Positions 26,750 through 36,500 of a DNA stretch of 64,000 nt are shown here, in pieces. The notes under the pieces were generated by a model. That model was given only the letters and a program-made list of their open reading frames with translations, did no database searches and was not told the DNA's origin. Positions within the stretch are counted from its first letter, which is position 1, and each line of letters starts with the position of its first letter. The stretch spans positions 57,682 through 121,681 of the forward strand of contig JAAXHG010000201.1 in the NCBI GenBank assembly GCA_012270995.1, given 5' to 3'. The stretch is from Vicinamibacteraceae bacterium (GTDB taxonomy: Bacteria; Acidobacteriota; Thermoanaerobaculia; Multivoradales; Multivoraceae). A program made the position numbers and the translations under genes.

Positions 26750-27976
26750 ATGAAGATCCTCCGCATGGCCTGGCGCAACCTGTGGCGGAACGGTCGCCGC
26801 ACGCTGGTCACCGTCGCCGCGATGACCCTGGCCCTGTGGAGCATGGTGCTCTACACCTCTCTGATGGAGGGGATGCTGAGTAGCATGGAAACCACCCTCC
26901 TCGACGTGGAGTTGGGGGAGATCCAGGTTCACGCCGACGGCTACCGGGAGCGGCCGTCCATCTGGGAACGGATCGAAGATCCGGACGCGCTGCTCCAGGC
27001 CCTGGACGAGACCGGACTGCGGTCGACCGCGCGCCTGCTCGGCGGCGCTCTGGTCGCTTCGGGTGACGTCTCGACCGGCGCCCTGCTCAAGGGCCTGCGC
27101 CCGGAACGCGACGCCCTGGTCAGCGAGGTCCATCTGCGGCTCGATCGGGGAGAGTGGCTGGATCCGGCGGACGCGAAGGGCGTGGTGCTCGGCTACCGGC
27201 TGGCCCGGACGCTGGCGGTCGAGGTCGGCGACGAACTCGTGGCGCTCAGCCAGGCGACCGACGGCAGCATGGCGAACGACCTGTTCCGGGTACGCGGCGT
27301 GCTCCAGAGCCTGAGCGAGGAGACCGACCGCGCGACCGTGTTCCTGCTCGAGGACGAGTTCCGCAACTTCTTCGCGCTGGAGGACGGCGCCCACCGGGTC
27401 ATCGTCCGCAGCTCCGAGGGTCAGGATCTCGCCGCGGCCGCGGGCCTCGTCGAGCAGGCCGCGGCCACGAGCGCGCCGGGCGTCGAGGTCAGGAGCTGGC
27501 GCGACCTCCTGCCGGGCCTGGCGAACGTCTTCGACTCGGCGCAAGCCGCCGTCCAGGTCGTGGCGTTCGTCGTGTACGTCGTGATCGCGATCCTCATCCT
27601 GAACGCGATGCTGACGGCCGTCTTCGAGCGGATCCGCGAGTTCGGGGTGCTGAAGGCGATCGGCGTCTCGCCGCGGCGGGTGCTGGCGCTGATCCTGGTC
27701 GAGGGCGCGCTGCAGTCGGCACTGGCGATCGGCATCGGTCTGGTCGCCAGCCTGCCCGCGCTCTGGTTCGTCACGACCCGGGGGATCGACGTCGGCGGCC
27801 TGGGCGGAACGGCGATCATGGGCGTGGCGATGGATCAGATCTGGACCGGCGCGGTTTCTCCGCTGACGATTGCCGGGCCCGTCTTCATCCTGCTGTTCGT
27901 CGCGGGGGTGGCGCTGCTGTTTCCGGCGATCAAGGCGGCCCGGATCAATCCGATCGAGGCCATCCACCACCAGTAG
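26750..27976 (+). CDS. FtsX/MacB/LolE-type ABC permease, first copy
   Basis: 408-aa inner-membrane permease with one N-terminal transmembrane helix (LVTVAAMTLALWSMVLY), a periplasmic domain of about 220 residues, and three C-terminal helices with the FtsX core ERIREFGVLKAIGVSPRRVL, finishing KAARINPIEAIHH. ATG 26750 is preferred to GTG 26732 because the membrane-proximal MAWRNLWRNGRRT motif follows closely. It pairs with the next gene as a heterodimeric LolCE/MacB-like core. Confidence 0.88.
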   Translation: MKILRMAWRNLWRNGRRTLVTVAAMTLALWSMVLYTSLMEGMLSSMETTLLDVELGEIQVHADGYRERPSIWERIEDPDALLQALDETGLRSTARLLGGALVASGDVSTGALLKGLRPERDALVSEVHLRLDRGEWLDPADAKGVVLGYRLARTLAVEVGDELVALSQATDGSMANDLFRVRGVLQSLSEETDRATVFLLEDEFRNFFALEDGAHRVIVRSSEGQDLAAAAGLVEQAAATSAPGVEVRSWRDLLPGLANVFDSAQAAVQVVAFVVYVVIAILILNAMLTAVFERIREFGVLKAIGVSPRRVLALILVEGALQSALAIGIGLVASLPALWFVTTRGIDVGGLGGTAIMGVAMDQIWTGAVSPLTIAGPVFILLFVAGVALLFPAIKAARINPIEAIHHQ

Positions 27977-28003
27977 CGGCGGCTCGAGGGAAGGGAGACG
28001 AGC

Positions 28004-29251
28004 ATGAGCGGACCCAACGTGGCGACCCTGGCCTGGCGCAACCTGTGGCGCAATCGCCGGCGAACCCTGCTGACCCTGGGCTCGATCATCTTCGGCGTAT
28101 TCCTCGCCGTCGTGTTCACCGCCATGCAGGACCGCAACTGGAAGGACATGATCGACCTCGCCGCCAGGCTCGGGGGCGGTCACGTCAGCCTCCAGCATCC
28201 GGAGTACCTCGACAAGCCGACACTGACCCGCACGGTCGTTCGCGGCGAGGCGCTCGAGGCCGCGCTGGAGTCGGAGGCGCGCAGGATCCGGCACGCCGTC
28301 GACCGGGTGATCGGTCCGACCATGCTGGCGACGGCGGGCGAGACCTTCAGCGCCGCCTTCATCGCCTTCGATCCGGAAGCCGAGGACGAGACAACGCTCT
28401 CGATCCTCGAGGCGATCGACGAGGGCTCGGCTCTCGAGCCGGGCGACCGGAACGGCGTGATCCTGGGCCACCGTCTGGCCAGCAACCTGGGGATGGAGTT
28501 GGGCGACAAGGTGGTCTACACGCTGACGGACAAGCACGGAGAAATCGTGAGCGGTCTCGCGAGGTTGCGGGGCACGCTCCGGACCAACGCGCCGACGGTC
28601 GACGGCGGCTTCTGCCTGCTGCCGATCGACACGGTGCGCGACCTGCTCGGCTACGGCGAGGACGAGGCGACCCTGGTCGCCGTGTTCCTGGAGGATCAGC
28701 GGCGGAGTGCCGGCGTCGCCGGCCGGCTCGGTCGCGAGCTCGGCGGGACGGCGGCCGCCGTTCCGTGGAACACGAGTCAGCCGCAACTGGCGGCGTTCAT
28801 CGCGCTCAAGGTGGGCGGGGCGGTGGTCATGGAGATCCTGATCGCCATCCTGGTCGCGGCGGGCATCTTCAACACGATGTTCGTCAGCGTGATGGAGCGG
28901 TTACGGGAGTTCGGGATCATGCTGGCGATCGGCTGGAGCCCGGGCCGGCTGTTCCGGATGATCATGATGGAGAGCGCGTGGCTGGCCGTGCTCGGTCTGG
29001 CCGGCGCCTTCCTGATCACCCTGGGCCCCTACCTCTACCTGTCTTCCACCGGCCTCGACATGACCGCGATCTACGGTGGCACGGTGGAAGTCGCGGGCGT
29101 TGGCCTGGATCCGGTGCTGAAGATCGGGATCTTCCCGCGCAACGCGGTCCTGATCGGGCTGTTCGCGGTGCTGGCGACCATCGCATCCGGGATCTACCCG
29201 GCGTGGCGTGCGGGTCGGGTGCAGCCGGTCGAGACGATCAAGGTGGTGTGA
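28004..29251 (+). CDS. FtsX/MacB/LolE-type ABC permease, second copy
   Basis: 415-aa paralogue of the preceding permease, with the same start pattern LAWRNLWRNRRRTLLTLGSI, a large periplasmic domain and the core ERLREFGIMLAIGWSPGRLF, ending GRVQPVETIKVV. The two sequences are clearly related but diverged, as in LolC/LolE. It starts 27 bp after the first permease and is followed 1 bp later by the ATPase. Confidence 0.88.
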   Translation: MSGPNVATLAWRNLWRNRRRTLLTLGSIIFGVFLAVVFTAMQDRNWKDMIDLAARLGGGHVSLQHPEYLDKPTLTRTVVRGEALEAALESEARRIRHAVDRVIGPTMLATAGETFSAAFIAFDPEAEDETTLSILEAIDEGSALEPGDRNGVILGHRLASNLGMELGDKVVYTLTDKHGEIVSGLARLRGTLRTNAPTVDGGFCLLPIDTVRDLLGYGEDEATLVAVFLEDQRRSAGVAGRLGRELGGTAAAVPWNTSQPQLAAFIALKVGGAVVMEILIAILVAAGIFNTMFVSVMERLREFGIMLAIGWSPGRLFRMIMMESAWLAVLGLAGAFLITLGPYLYLSSTGLDMTAIYGGTVEVAGVGLDPVLKIGIFPRNAVLIGLFAVLATIASGIYPAWRAGRVQPVETIKVV

Positions 29252-29252
29252 C

Positions 29253-29945
29253 GTGGACGCCCAGCCGATCATCGCGCTTCGCGACGTCACCAAGGTCTAC
29301 CGTCAGGGCAGCGTCGACGTACATGCCCTGAGGGGCCTGACGATGGACGTCGAAGCCGGCGAGTTCACGGCGATCTGCGGGCCTTCGGGCTCCGGCAAGA
29401 CGACGATGCTCAACCTGATCGGCGCCCTCGACGCGATGACCTCGGGCTCGATCGCGCTCGAGGGACGGGAACTGGCGAGCCTGAACAAGAAGCAGTTGAG
29501 CGAACTCCGCCGCGACCGGATCGGCTTCGTGTTCCAGGCCTACAACCTGATGCCGGTGCTGACCGCCTACGAGAACGCGGAGATGGTGCTCTGGGTTCAG
29601 GGTGTGGACGCTGCGACCCGGCGCGAGCGGGTGATGGGTCTTCTGGAACAGGTGGGGCTCAAGGGAATGGAGAACCGGCGGCCCTCGGAACTTTCGGGCG
29701 GGCAACAGCAGCGGGTCGCGATCGCCCGCGCCATCGCCAGCAACCCGGCGGTGGTGCTCGCCGACGAGCCGACCGCCAATGTCGACTCGGAGACCGCGGA
29801 GACGCTGCTCGACCTGATGGAGGAACTGAACAGGGAGCAGGGCGTGACCTTCGTGTTCTCGACCCACGATCCGCAGGTGATGGAGCGCGCCCGGCGGGTG
29901 GTCCGGCTTGTCGATGGAAGGGTCGCGAGCGACGAGCGGCGGTGA
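29253..29945 (+). CDS. LolD/MacB-type ABC transporter ATPase
   Basis: 230-aa ATPase with Walker A GPSGSGKTT, Q-loop FVFQAYNLMPVLT, signature LSGGQQQRVAIARA, Walker B VVLADEPTAN and H-loop FSTHD. The FVFQxxNL and DEPTANVDS sequences are those of the LolD/MacB/FtsE group. GTG 29253 lies one base after the upstream permease stop; the track start inside that gene is not supported. It energises the two permeases. Confidence 0.93.
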   Translation: MDAQPIIALRDVTKVYRQGSVDVHALRGLTMDVEAGEFTAICGPSGSGKTTMLNLIGALDAMTSGSIALEGRELASLNKKQLSELRRDRIGFVFQAYNLMPVLTAYENAEMVLWVQGVDAATRRERVMGLLEQVGLKGMENRRPSELSGGQQQRVAIARAIASNPAVVLADEPTANVDSETAETLLDLMEELNREQGVTFVFSTHDPQVMERARRVVRLVDGRVASDERR

Positions 29946-31206
29946 CCTGTTGCGGCTCGCCGCTGCCGGTGGGTTGCTGCTTCTTGGAGCCGTGTCGCCG
30001 GCCACCGGGCAGACGGTGGTGGGCGGGGACGTGCGCGTCTTTGCCTTCCGGGTGCTGGAGGCGACAGACCTGGCCGGTGACGCGGAGCCGGCCGAAGGGA
30101 ACGGCGCGGCGGCGGGCGCCGGCGGCGTCGAACTCGGGATTCTGAGGCTCAAGCTCGACTCGCGTTGGCAGGCTTCATCCGGGAACCGCTTCCGTTTCGA
30201 GCTGCACGGCCTAGCGCAGGCCACGTCGCCGCCCGGAAGCGGAGCGGTGACCTCGATTGCCACCGGCGGCACGCGGCGCTTCTTCGACCTGGAGCGGGAC
30301 TCATTCAGTGGAGGCGATGTGGCCGGAACGACGGAGATCGACCGGCTCAACCTGCGCTGGGACCGGCCCGGGTTCCGCGTGGTCGTGGGCCGCCAGGCGA
30401 TCACCTGGGGGGTGAACTACTTCTGGCCGGTCCTCGACCTGTTCGCGCCGTTCGCGCCGCAGCGCATCGACCGCGACTACAAGCCCGGAGTCGACGCGCT
30501 CCGTTTCACCGTCCCGGTGGGCGACTTCTCCGAGGTCGAGGTCATCGCTGCCGGCCAGGGCACGCGCACGCCGGACGATCTCAGTTTCGCCTCGCTCGGC
30601 CGTTTCCACAGCGAGCTGGGCGAGGGCCCCTCGAGCGTCGACTTCGGCTACATGGTGGGCGGTTTCCATCGCGATTTGGTCCTCGGCGGCTTCTTCTCGG
30701 CCGATGTCCGCGGCACCGGCCTGCGCGGCGAAGTCTCCTGGACCAGTCCGGGCTGCGATGCGGAGAGCACCCATCCCGTCTTCGGTTGCGGCGACTTCTG
30801 GCGCGTCACGGTGGGCGTCGACCGCCTCCTGACGCCCCGGCTGACCCTGATCGCCGAGGCGAGCTGGAACGGTTTCGGAGCCGGCGGGCCGGCGGACTAC
30901 GCGCGACTTGCCGAGGCGGACCGGGTGCGGCGGGGCGAGGTCGTATCGCTCGGCCGGCGCTACGCCGGGATCTCCCTCGGATGGCAGGCCCACCCGCTGC
31001 TGACCATAAGCGGCGCCGTGCTCTACAACCGGGACGATGCCTCGGCCCTGTTCCAGCCCGGCATCACCTGGTCCCTGTCCGACCACGTGTCGATCGGCGC
31101 GGGTCTCATCGGATCGACCGGACGCGGCGTTCGGGACGGTGTCCTCGGCAGTGAGTACGGCGCGGTACCGGTGGTGGCCTGGTCGTCCCTGACCGCGTAC
31201 TTCTGA
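29914..31206 (+). CDS. Outer-membrane beta-barrel protein (DUF1302-like)
   Basis: About 430 aa. A signal peptide (LLRLAAAGGLLLLGAVSPATGQ) precedes alternating hydrophobic strands and a terminal aromatic residue (SSLTAYF), the usual barrel end for outer-membrane insertion. The segment FRVVVGRQAITWGVNYFWPVLDLFAPFAPQRIDRDYKPGVDAL resembles DUF1302-type porins, which accompany lipid or polymer export systems. Start is ATG 29914, overlapping the ATPase, or TTG 29950 four bases after its stop; neither has a clear ribosome-binding site. It closes the export operon. Confidence 0.72.
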   Translation: MEGSRATSGGDLLRLAAAGGLLLLGAVSPATGQTVVGGDVRVFAFRVLEATDLAGDAEPAEGNGAAAGAGGVELGILRLKLDSRWQASSGNRFRFELHGLAQATSPPGSGAVTSIATGGTRRFFDLERDSFSGGDVAGTTEIDRLNLRWDRPGFRVVVGRQAITWGVNYFWPVLDLFAPFAPQRIDRDYKPGVDALRFTVPVGDFSEVEVIAAGQGTRTPDDLSFASLGRFHSELGEGPSSVDFGYMVGGFHRDLVLGGFFSADVRGTGLRGEVSWTSPGCDAESTHPVFGCGDFWRVTVGVDRLLTPRLTLIAEASWNGFGAGGPADYARLAEADRVRRGEVVSLGRRYAGISLGWQAHPLLTISGAVLYNRDDASALFQPGITWSLSDHVSIGAGLIGSTGRGVRDGVLGSEYGAVPVVAWSSLTAYF

Positions 31207-31304
31207 GTGCGAGTCCGGTGTGGGAAACCGGGATCGGTCGGTCGGCCGGTTCCATGCAAGTAGACACAGCGGCTTGCCGCAGCGCTGACGCGCAGGGAAC
31301 AGCG

Positions 31305-31336
31305 TGTTGTTCCGTGGAAGTGTTGTTCCGTGGAAG
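31305..31336. repeat. 16-bp tandem duplication at the edge of the defence island
   Basis: TGTTGTTCCGTGGAAG occurs twice with no spacer, at 31305-31320 and 31321-31336, in the 137-bp gap between the outer-membrane gene and the first island gene. The gap holds no other feature. It looks like a local slippage duplication or a junction scar. Confidence 0.85.
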
Positions 31337-31343
31337 ACGCGGC

Positions 31344-33500
31344 CTACTTCCGTAGGTGGTGCATCGAGGGATCCGCTACGAACGGGCTCGGCTCGCCGAA
31401 GCTGAACACCATCAGTTCCTTCTTTGCCCGCGTCGCCGCAACGTAGACGAGCGCTCTCTCCTCGGTCTCGGCAGCGATGCGGCCCGCTTGGTCGCCCCGA
31501 CTTTGGACGGCTGCACGCAGCGGGACGAGGCCTGAGTTGACGCTCGCGATCGCCACGCGGTCGAACTCCAGCCCCTTGACGCGGTGCATGGTGGCTACGC
31601 GAACGCCCTCCTTCTCCCGGTCATCCAGGTGATCGGGCGCCAGCACCAGGACCGGGAGGCCGCGGTCGTCGAGGCTCGCCGCGAGCGCGTCGCGCTCCGC
31701 TATCGTCCGGGCGACCACGCAGGCGCTCCGCAGCCCCTCGCCTCGGTCCTTCAGCTTCAGCGCTCCGAGCCACTCGACGAGGGCGGCGGTCTGTTCCTCG
31801 CGGGTCTCGAACGGCCGCACTTGCGGTTCGGGTCCCAGCGTGAGCGACTTGATGCCCTGGTTGTCGTCGAGGCCGCCGTCCAGATCGTCGATGCCGCGGC
31901 CGGCAAGCAGGCCCGTCGCCCAATCCCACGTCTGCCGCGTCGTGCGGTAGTTGAGTCGGAGCTTGCTGGCGCGGCCGCGAATCTCGATGCCGCAGCGCCC
32001 GAGCACGACCCGGTTCCGGCCGTAGATGCGCTGGTGACCGTCGCCGACGATGAAGAGGTCGTCCGCCCCCGGGGAAACCATGGCGCGGATGAGGCGGTAA
32101 GCCTGCGAGCCCATGTCCTGCGCTTCGTCGACGATGACCGTCGCGTAGTCCAGCGCCGACCGGTCTTCCTCCATCAGCGCGGCGGCGTCCCGGTAGGCGT
32201 CGTCGACCTCCTTCAAGCCGCGCTCCGCGAGCTGGGCCCGGTACTCCTCGAACACCCGCCAGACCTTGACCCGCGCCGCCCGGTGCAGGCGCGTGCCGCG
32301 ACCGACGCGGGACACGCGCCGGTACTCGGCCTCGGTGGTGACGCCGTTCGGAAGCACGACCCGCTCCCACTCGTCCCGGTAGAAGGCGTTCCCAAGGTCC
32401 AGATCGCCGGGCTTCTGATCGAGAGCCGACTCCCAGGACTCCCGATGCCGCCCGAAGACGATCCGGGATTCGTAGCGGCGACCGCGCAGGAAGCCGACCA
32501 CCCAACGGTCCAGGTTCGTTACCTCGATGCGGCCCATCTCTTCCGGCGAGCAGATGGACCGCAGGTTGTTCTCGATGTCGGCGGCCAGGTTTCTGGTGAA
32601 CGTCGTGAACAGGATGCGGCCGCCGTTCGGGCTGTTGCGGGCGAGCCAGCGGGCACGGTGCATCGCAACCACGGTCTTTCCGGTCCCGGCGCCGCCGAGA
32701 ACTCTCGCTGGACCGCTCCAGTTCCGTTCGACGAGTCGGCGCTGCGACGGATGCAGAAAGACGCGCCAGCGCTCCAGGGGCGCGTTCAGCATGGCCTCGA
32801 GTTCCATCTCGTCGTCCACGACGACGAATCGCGCCTGCGAATCGGGCCGGTTCAGTGCCTTCTCGAAGTCGGCCGTGTCGACCGGCTCGCGGGCGGCCTC
32901 GCGTTCCCGCACGAGCCTCTCGTAGGACTCGCCCGCCAGGTAGAGGAAGAGAGCTTCATACGCTTCAACCGGCAACCGCGCCTGCATGGCGTCGAGTTCC
33001 AGGTCGTCGCCCACCGCGCGCACCTCGGGCACCATGGCGGCGGGAACGCCGAGACGCGTCAGTTGACGGTCGCGCAGGTCCTCGAAGGCCGACGATCGAT
33101 CGGCCGCGGGCGCCGCGGCGTCCTCATCCGTCGCCGTGCCGCCGGCAGGGGCGCCCGTTTGGGGTTCGTAGATCTGCAGCGCTCCGGTCTCGACGTTGAT
33201 GCGGCATTCGTGCCTCTCGGCCCAGTCGTAGGCGTCGTCATGCTTGGCGGCCCACAGGAGCATGTGGACGTTGCCGCGGTCGGGCTTGAGGACGATTGCC
33301 CGATAGCCGCGGTCGATGCGCAGCGACCGCATGTGCGGATCCCGAGCCCCGCGGATTCGCTCGTAGTTCAGTCCACTGGCCGTCGAGTCGACGTTGAACT
33401 TCGAGATCAACGACCGTACGTTCCTCTGCTGAGGCCGCGGCAACCGGGCGTACGCCCCCAGGAAGTCGCTGGACATCGCCATCGTCGCGCTGCTGGGCAT
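31344..33500 (-). CDS. UvrD-like SF1 helicase with N-terminal RelE/ParE-like domain
   Basis: 718 aa. Residues about 10-97 resemble the RelE/ParE toxin fold (RSLRIDRGYRAIVL, then LLWAAKHDDAYDWAERH), a pattern used by RNA- or gyrase-targeting toxins. The helicase has Walker A GGAGTGKTVVAMHRA (about 268), motif II VDEAQD (about 460), motif III FIVGDGHQRIYGR, motif IV LRLNYRTTRQTWDWA and motifs V/VI ATMHRVKGLEFDRVAIAS and YVAATRAKKELMVF. ATG 33500 overlaps the upstream helicase stop as TGATG with GGAGGAAG before it; the track's TTG 33503 is not needed. It is probably translated together with the DUF1998 helicase as one defence module. Confidence 0.85.
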   Translation of the reverse strand: MPSSATMAMSSDFLGAYARLPRPQQRNVRSLISKFNVDSTASGLNYERIRGARDPHMRSLRIDRGYRAIVLKPDRGNVHMLLWAAKHDDAYDWAERHECRINVETGALQIYEPQTGAPAGGTATDEDAAAPAADRSSAFEDLRDRQLTRLGVPAAMVPEVRAVGDDLELDAMQARLPVEAYEALFLYLAGESYERLVREREAAREPVDTADFEKALNRPDSQARFVVVDDEMELEAMLNAPLERWRVFLHPSQRRLVERNWSGPARVLGGAGTGKTVVAMHRARWLARNSPNGGRILFTTFTRNLAADIENNLRSICSPEEMGRIEVTNLDRWVVGFLRGRRYESRIVFGRHRESWESALDQKPGDLDLGNAFYRDEWERVVLPNGVTTEAEYRRVSRVGRGTRLHRAARVKVWRVFEEYRAQLAERGLKEVDDAYRDAAALMEEDRSALDYATVIVDEAQDMGSQAYRLIRAMVSPGADDLFIVGDGHQRIYGRNRVVLGRCGIEIRGRASKLRLNYRTTRQTWDWATGLLAGRGIDDLDGGLDDNQGIKSLTLGPEPQVRPFETREEQTAALVEWLGALKLKDRGEGLRSACVVARTIAERDALAASLDDRGLPVLVLAPDHLDDREKEGVRVATMHRVKGLEFDRVAIASVNSGLVPLRAAVQSRGDQAGRIAAETEERALVYVAATRAKKELMVFSFGEPSPFVADPSMHHLRK

Positions 33501-36500
33501 CAATCTTCCTCCGCAATCGCCTTCGCTATCTCACGCGCGAGACCGTCCAGGTCGTCCGCGTCGCCGGACACTACCCGCCATCCCGCCGAGACGAGCGCGC
33601 CGGCCTGTTCGGGCTCGTCCGGCCACAAGGCGGCGACCCGCCGTTCGGGCCACGCCAGCTCCGCTTCCGCGAGCACGACGCCGTCCTCGCCGCACAGCTC
33701 GAAGCCGACCTCAGGCGGAGGCGCGCCGCCCCGCGAGAGCGCTTCCAGCACGGGGAGCAGGTCGGGCGCGACCAACTCCAGAGCCTCCTTCCACAGGGCT
33801 TCGACTTCTCCAGGCGCCCGCGCCGGGTCCGAAACTCCGTCAAGGGCATCGTAGAGCCGCTCCTCGATCCCCTTCCGGGTCGTCCACCAGGCGCCCGGCA
33901 GGAACTGCAGGAGGTTGAACAGCCGGAGCACGCCGTTCCAGACCCGCCGGTAGTCCCCGCGGGCGCGCCCGTCCGTGTCGTCTCGGAGGTACACGGCGGC
34001 TCGCATGCCGTCCGGGTCGCCTTGCTCTACGGCGGCAGGTGGCAGCGCCACCAGCAGGTCCGCGTTTTCCGGCGCCGTTCCGGCCCACGCCCCTCGACCG
34101 GCGACCGCGACCGGCCGTTCGAGGTCGGCGAGCGCGGCACGGGCCTCGTCGGGCAGCGTCTCCGCCGCTCTGCTCTCGAAGCGGGACCGCAAGCCCGGGT
34201 CGAGCATCTCCCGGCTGTCGAAGAGTCCACACAGGGACGCGAACACCGCCCGTTTCCAATGCTCGGGGTCGGGTTTCGCCAGGTAACGCGCGAGCAGCTT
34301 CAGCGACGACTCCACCGCGAACCGGGCCCGCAAGGCTGCAACGCCCCAACTCTGGTCCAGAGCAACCTGGAGGTCCGTATCGCCGTTGCCGGCGAGGTCG
34401 AAGGTCGAGTCGACGGCGGCGTCTTCGACCACATCCCGCCAGGTGAGCGACCACGCCAGGTAGCCGGCGCGCACGAGCGCCATCCGCTTGAGCGAGTCGT
34501 CGTCGGTCCTGTCGCGATGGAACTCGAAGCCGTCCGTGAACACGGCAATCGGCTGCTGTCTGCTCGTCGTACGCGCGGGGCGGATGACGAAGTCCGGCCG
34601 GCTCGGGGCCGCGACGCCGTCCGCGAGTCCAAGATCGACCTGCGGCGCCATGTACCAGGTCGAGCCCGCCACCGTCAGAACGTAGCCCGGGCAGCCTCGC
34701 ACCAGGTCGCGTCGCAGCCGAACGGGTTCGCCGTCAACCCTGACCTGGGAAAGCGCGGCAACGAGTCGCTCCTCCAGTTCGCTCTCGAGCGGCTGCGCGA
34801 AGTTCACCGCGGCGAGCCCCTCGACCTCCTCGAGGTCCTCCCTCTGGGCCAGGATCGCCTGGAGAATCTCCACCGCCGCGGTTCTGGACGTGCTCGCCAT
34901 GTCGCGTCCGCGCCGATACGCGAACACGCAGCGATAGCAGCCGTCCTTTTCCGGGTCCTGGTTGCACGGGCAGGACACAAGCGCGTCCAACGCCGTCTCG
35001 AACACGCCGAGCAGCTTCGACGGCTCGCTCATCAGTTCCTTTAGGTAGCCGGTACCGCCGGGCACCGTGTCGTAGAGCATCAGGTACCGGCGACGGGTGT
35101 TCGTTCCGGCGTCCGGGTACTCGCTCGTCATCGCCCGCAGATGGTCGATCCGGCCGCTGAACCAGCGCTTCAGGCCGAGTTCCAGGGACGCGACGAAGGA
35201 AGCGACGCGGCGCTCGGTTCCAAGCGCCGCCCCCGCGGGAAGCAGCATCCGGACCGCCTCGGACCGGAACTGGCGATACAGGTAGAGGCAGTCCTCGATG
35301 TCGCCATCGCCGCTTTGCCCGGCGCCCGCGACGGCGCCGAACGCGCTCGGCCCGGCCCCGGCGCCGCGTGTCCTTGCCGCCGGGCTTCGCGCGGGACACG
35401 TCCGGGCGTGGACGGGATCGTCGTCGCGGTCCCCCTGGACCTTGCCGCAGCGTGTGCAGACGCGGAAGCCGTCCCGCGGCAGTTCGACGCCGGCGAACAT
35501 CGTCGGCTGACCTCCCTGGCCCAGCCGACCGAAGTTCATCTCGCGGAACGTGGCCGACGAGATGTACTCGAAACCGAACGGCCGTTCGCTGTTCGGCATC
35601 GCGTAGGCGCGCTCGACCGCCCGCGGCTCGAAGTCGGCGACAAGCTGCCGGGTGTAGAACAGCGGTTCCCGATCGTCCCGCTCGTCGACGATGCGGCTGC
35701 GCCGGTCCGGCGTGAAGGCATGCACGAGGCGAAGCGGCAGCATGCTCCGCCGCTGGCCCGCGTCGGCCCACATGCCGTCGCCGCAACGAGGGCAGGCGCC
35801 GTGCTCGTCCTTGACGTCCACCCGCTCGCAGTAGCTGCAGGACGCGCAAAGCCGCCACGTCTCGATCCCCGACAGCCGCAGATCGATCCGATCGATCCGG
35901 ACGCGGCGGCCCCCGGCGTAGAAACGGTTCTCCGGGGCGAGCTCGCCGAGAGCGGAGGCCGCCGGCCGCATGTACTCGTACGTGTCGTACTCGAATCCGG
36001 CGTCGCCCGCGGCAGCGCCGTAGCCCCCCGACTCTTCGCGCCGCCGTTCCCGGCGCCGGTAGATGACCGACTTCAGCGTCACGCCCGCTTCCGGAAACGC
36101 GTAGTTCGGCAGAAGCCCCTCGTCGGTCAGGAAGTTGAAGGTGTTGCGGCCGTTCAGGTCGCGCAGCAGGCGCTGGAGGCCGCCCCGTTCCTGAGCCAGT
36201 TCCCTGATCTCGTTCCCGGTCGCCTCGTCCGGCGGGTCGCGCCGCAACGCCGCGATCCGGCGGCGCAGCGCCTCGATCTCGGCGCGAAGCGACTTCCGCT
36301 CTTCGGCCACCTCCAGAAACCGCTCCAGCAGGCGCAGCCGCAATGACGGTTGACCCTCCGCGTCGCCCAGCAGGAACCCGCGCAGGTACGTCTTCGACGC
36401 CTCGTCCAGGCTGTCCGAGAAGGCGGAGAAGAATCCGTCGAGCAGGGCCTCCGCGCGCTCCCGTACGAAGTCGAACAAGGGATGGGGGAAGCGGTCCAGC

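Noticed and set aside
31305-31336. CRISPR array
   Set aside because: Only two abutting 16-bp copies without spacers and no cas genes nearby.
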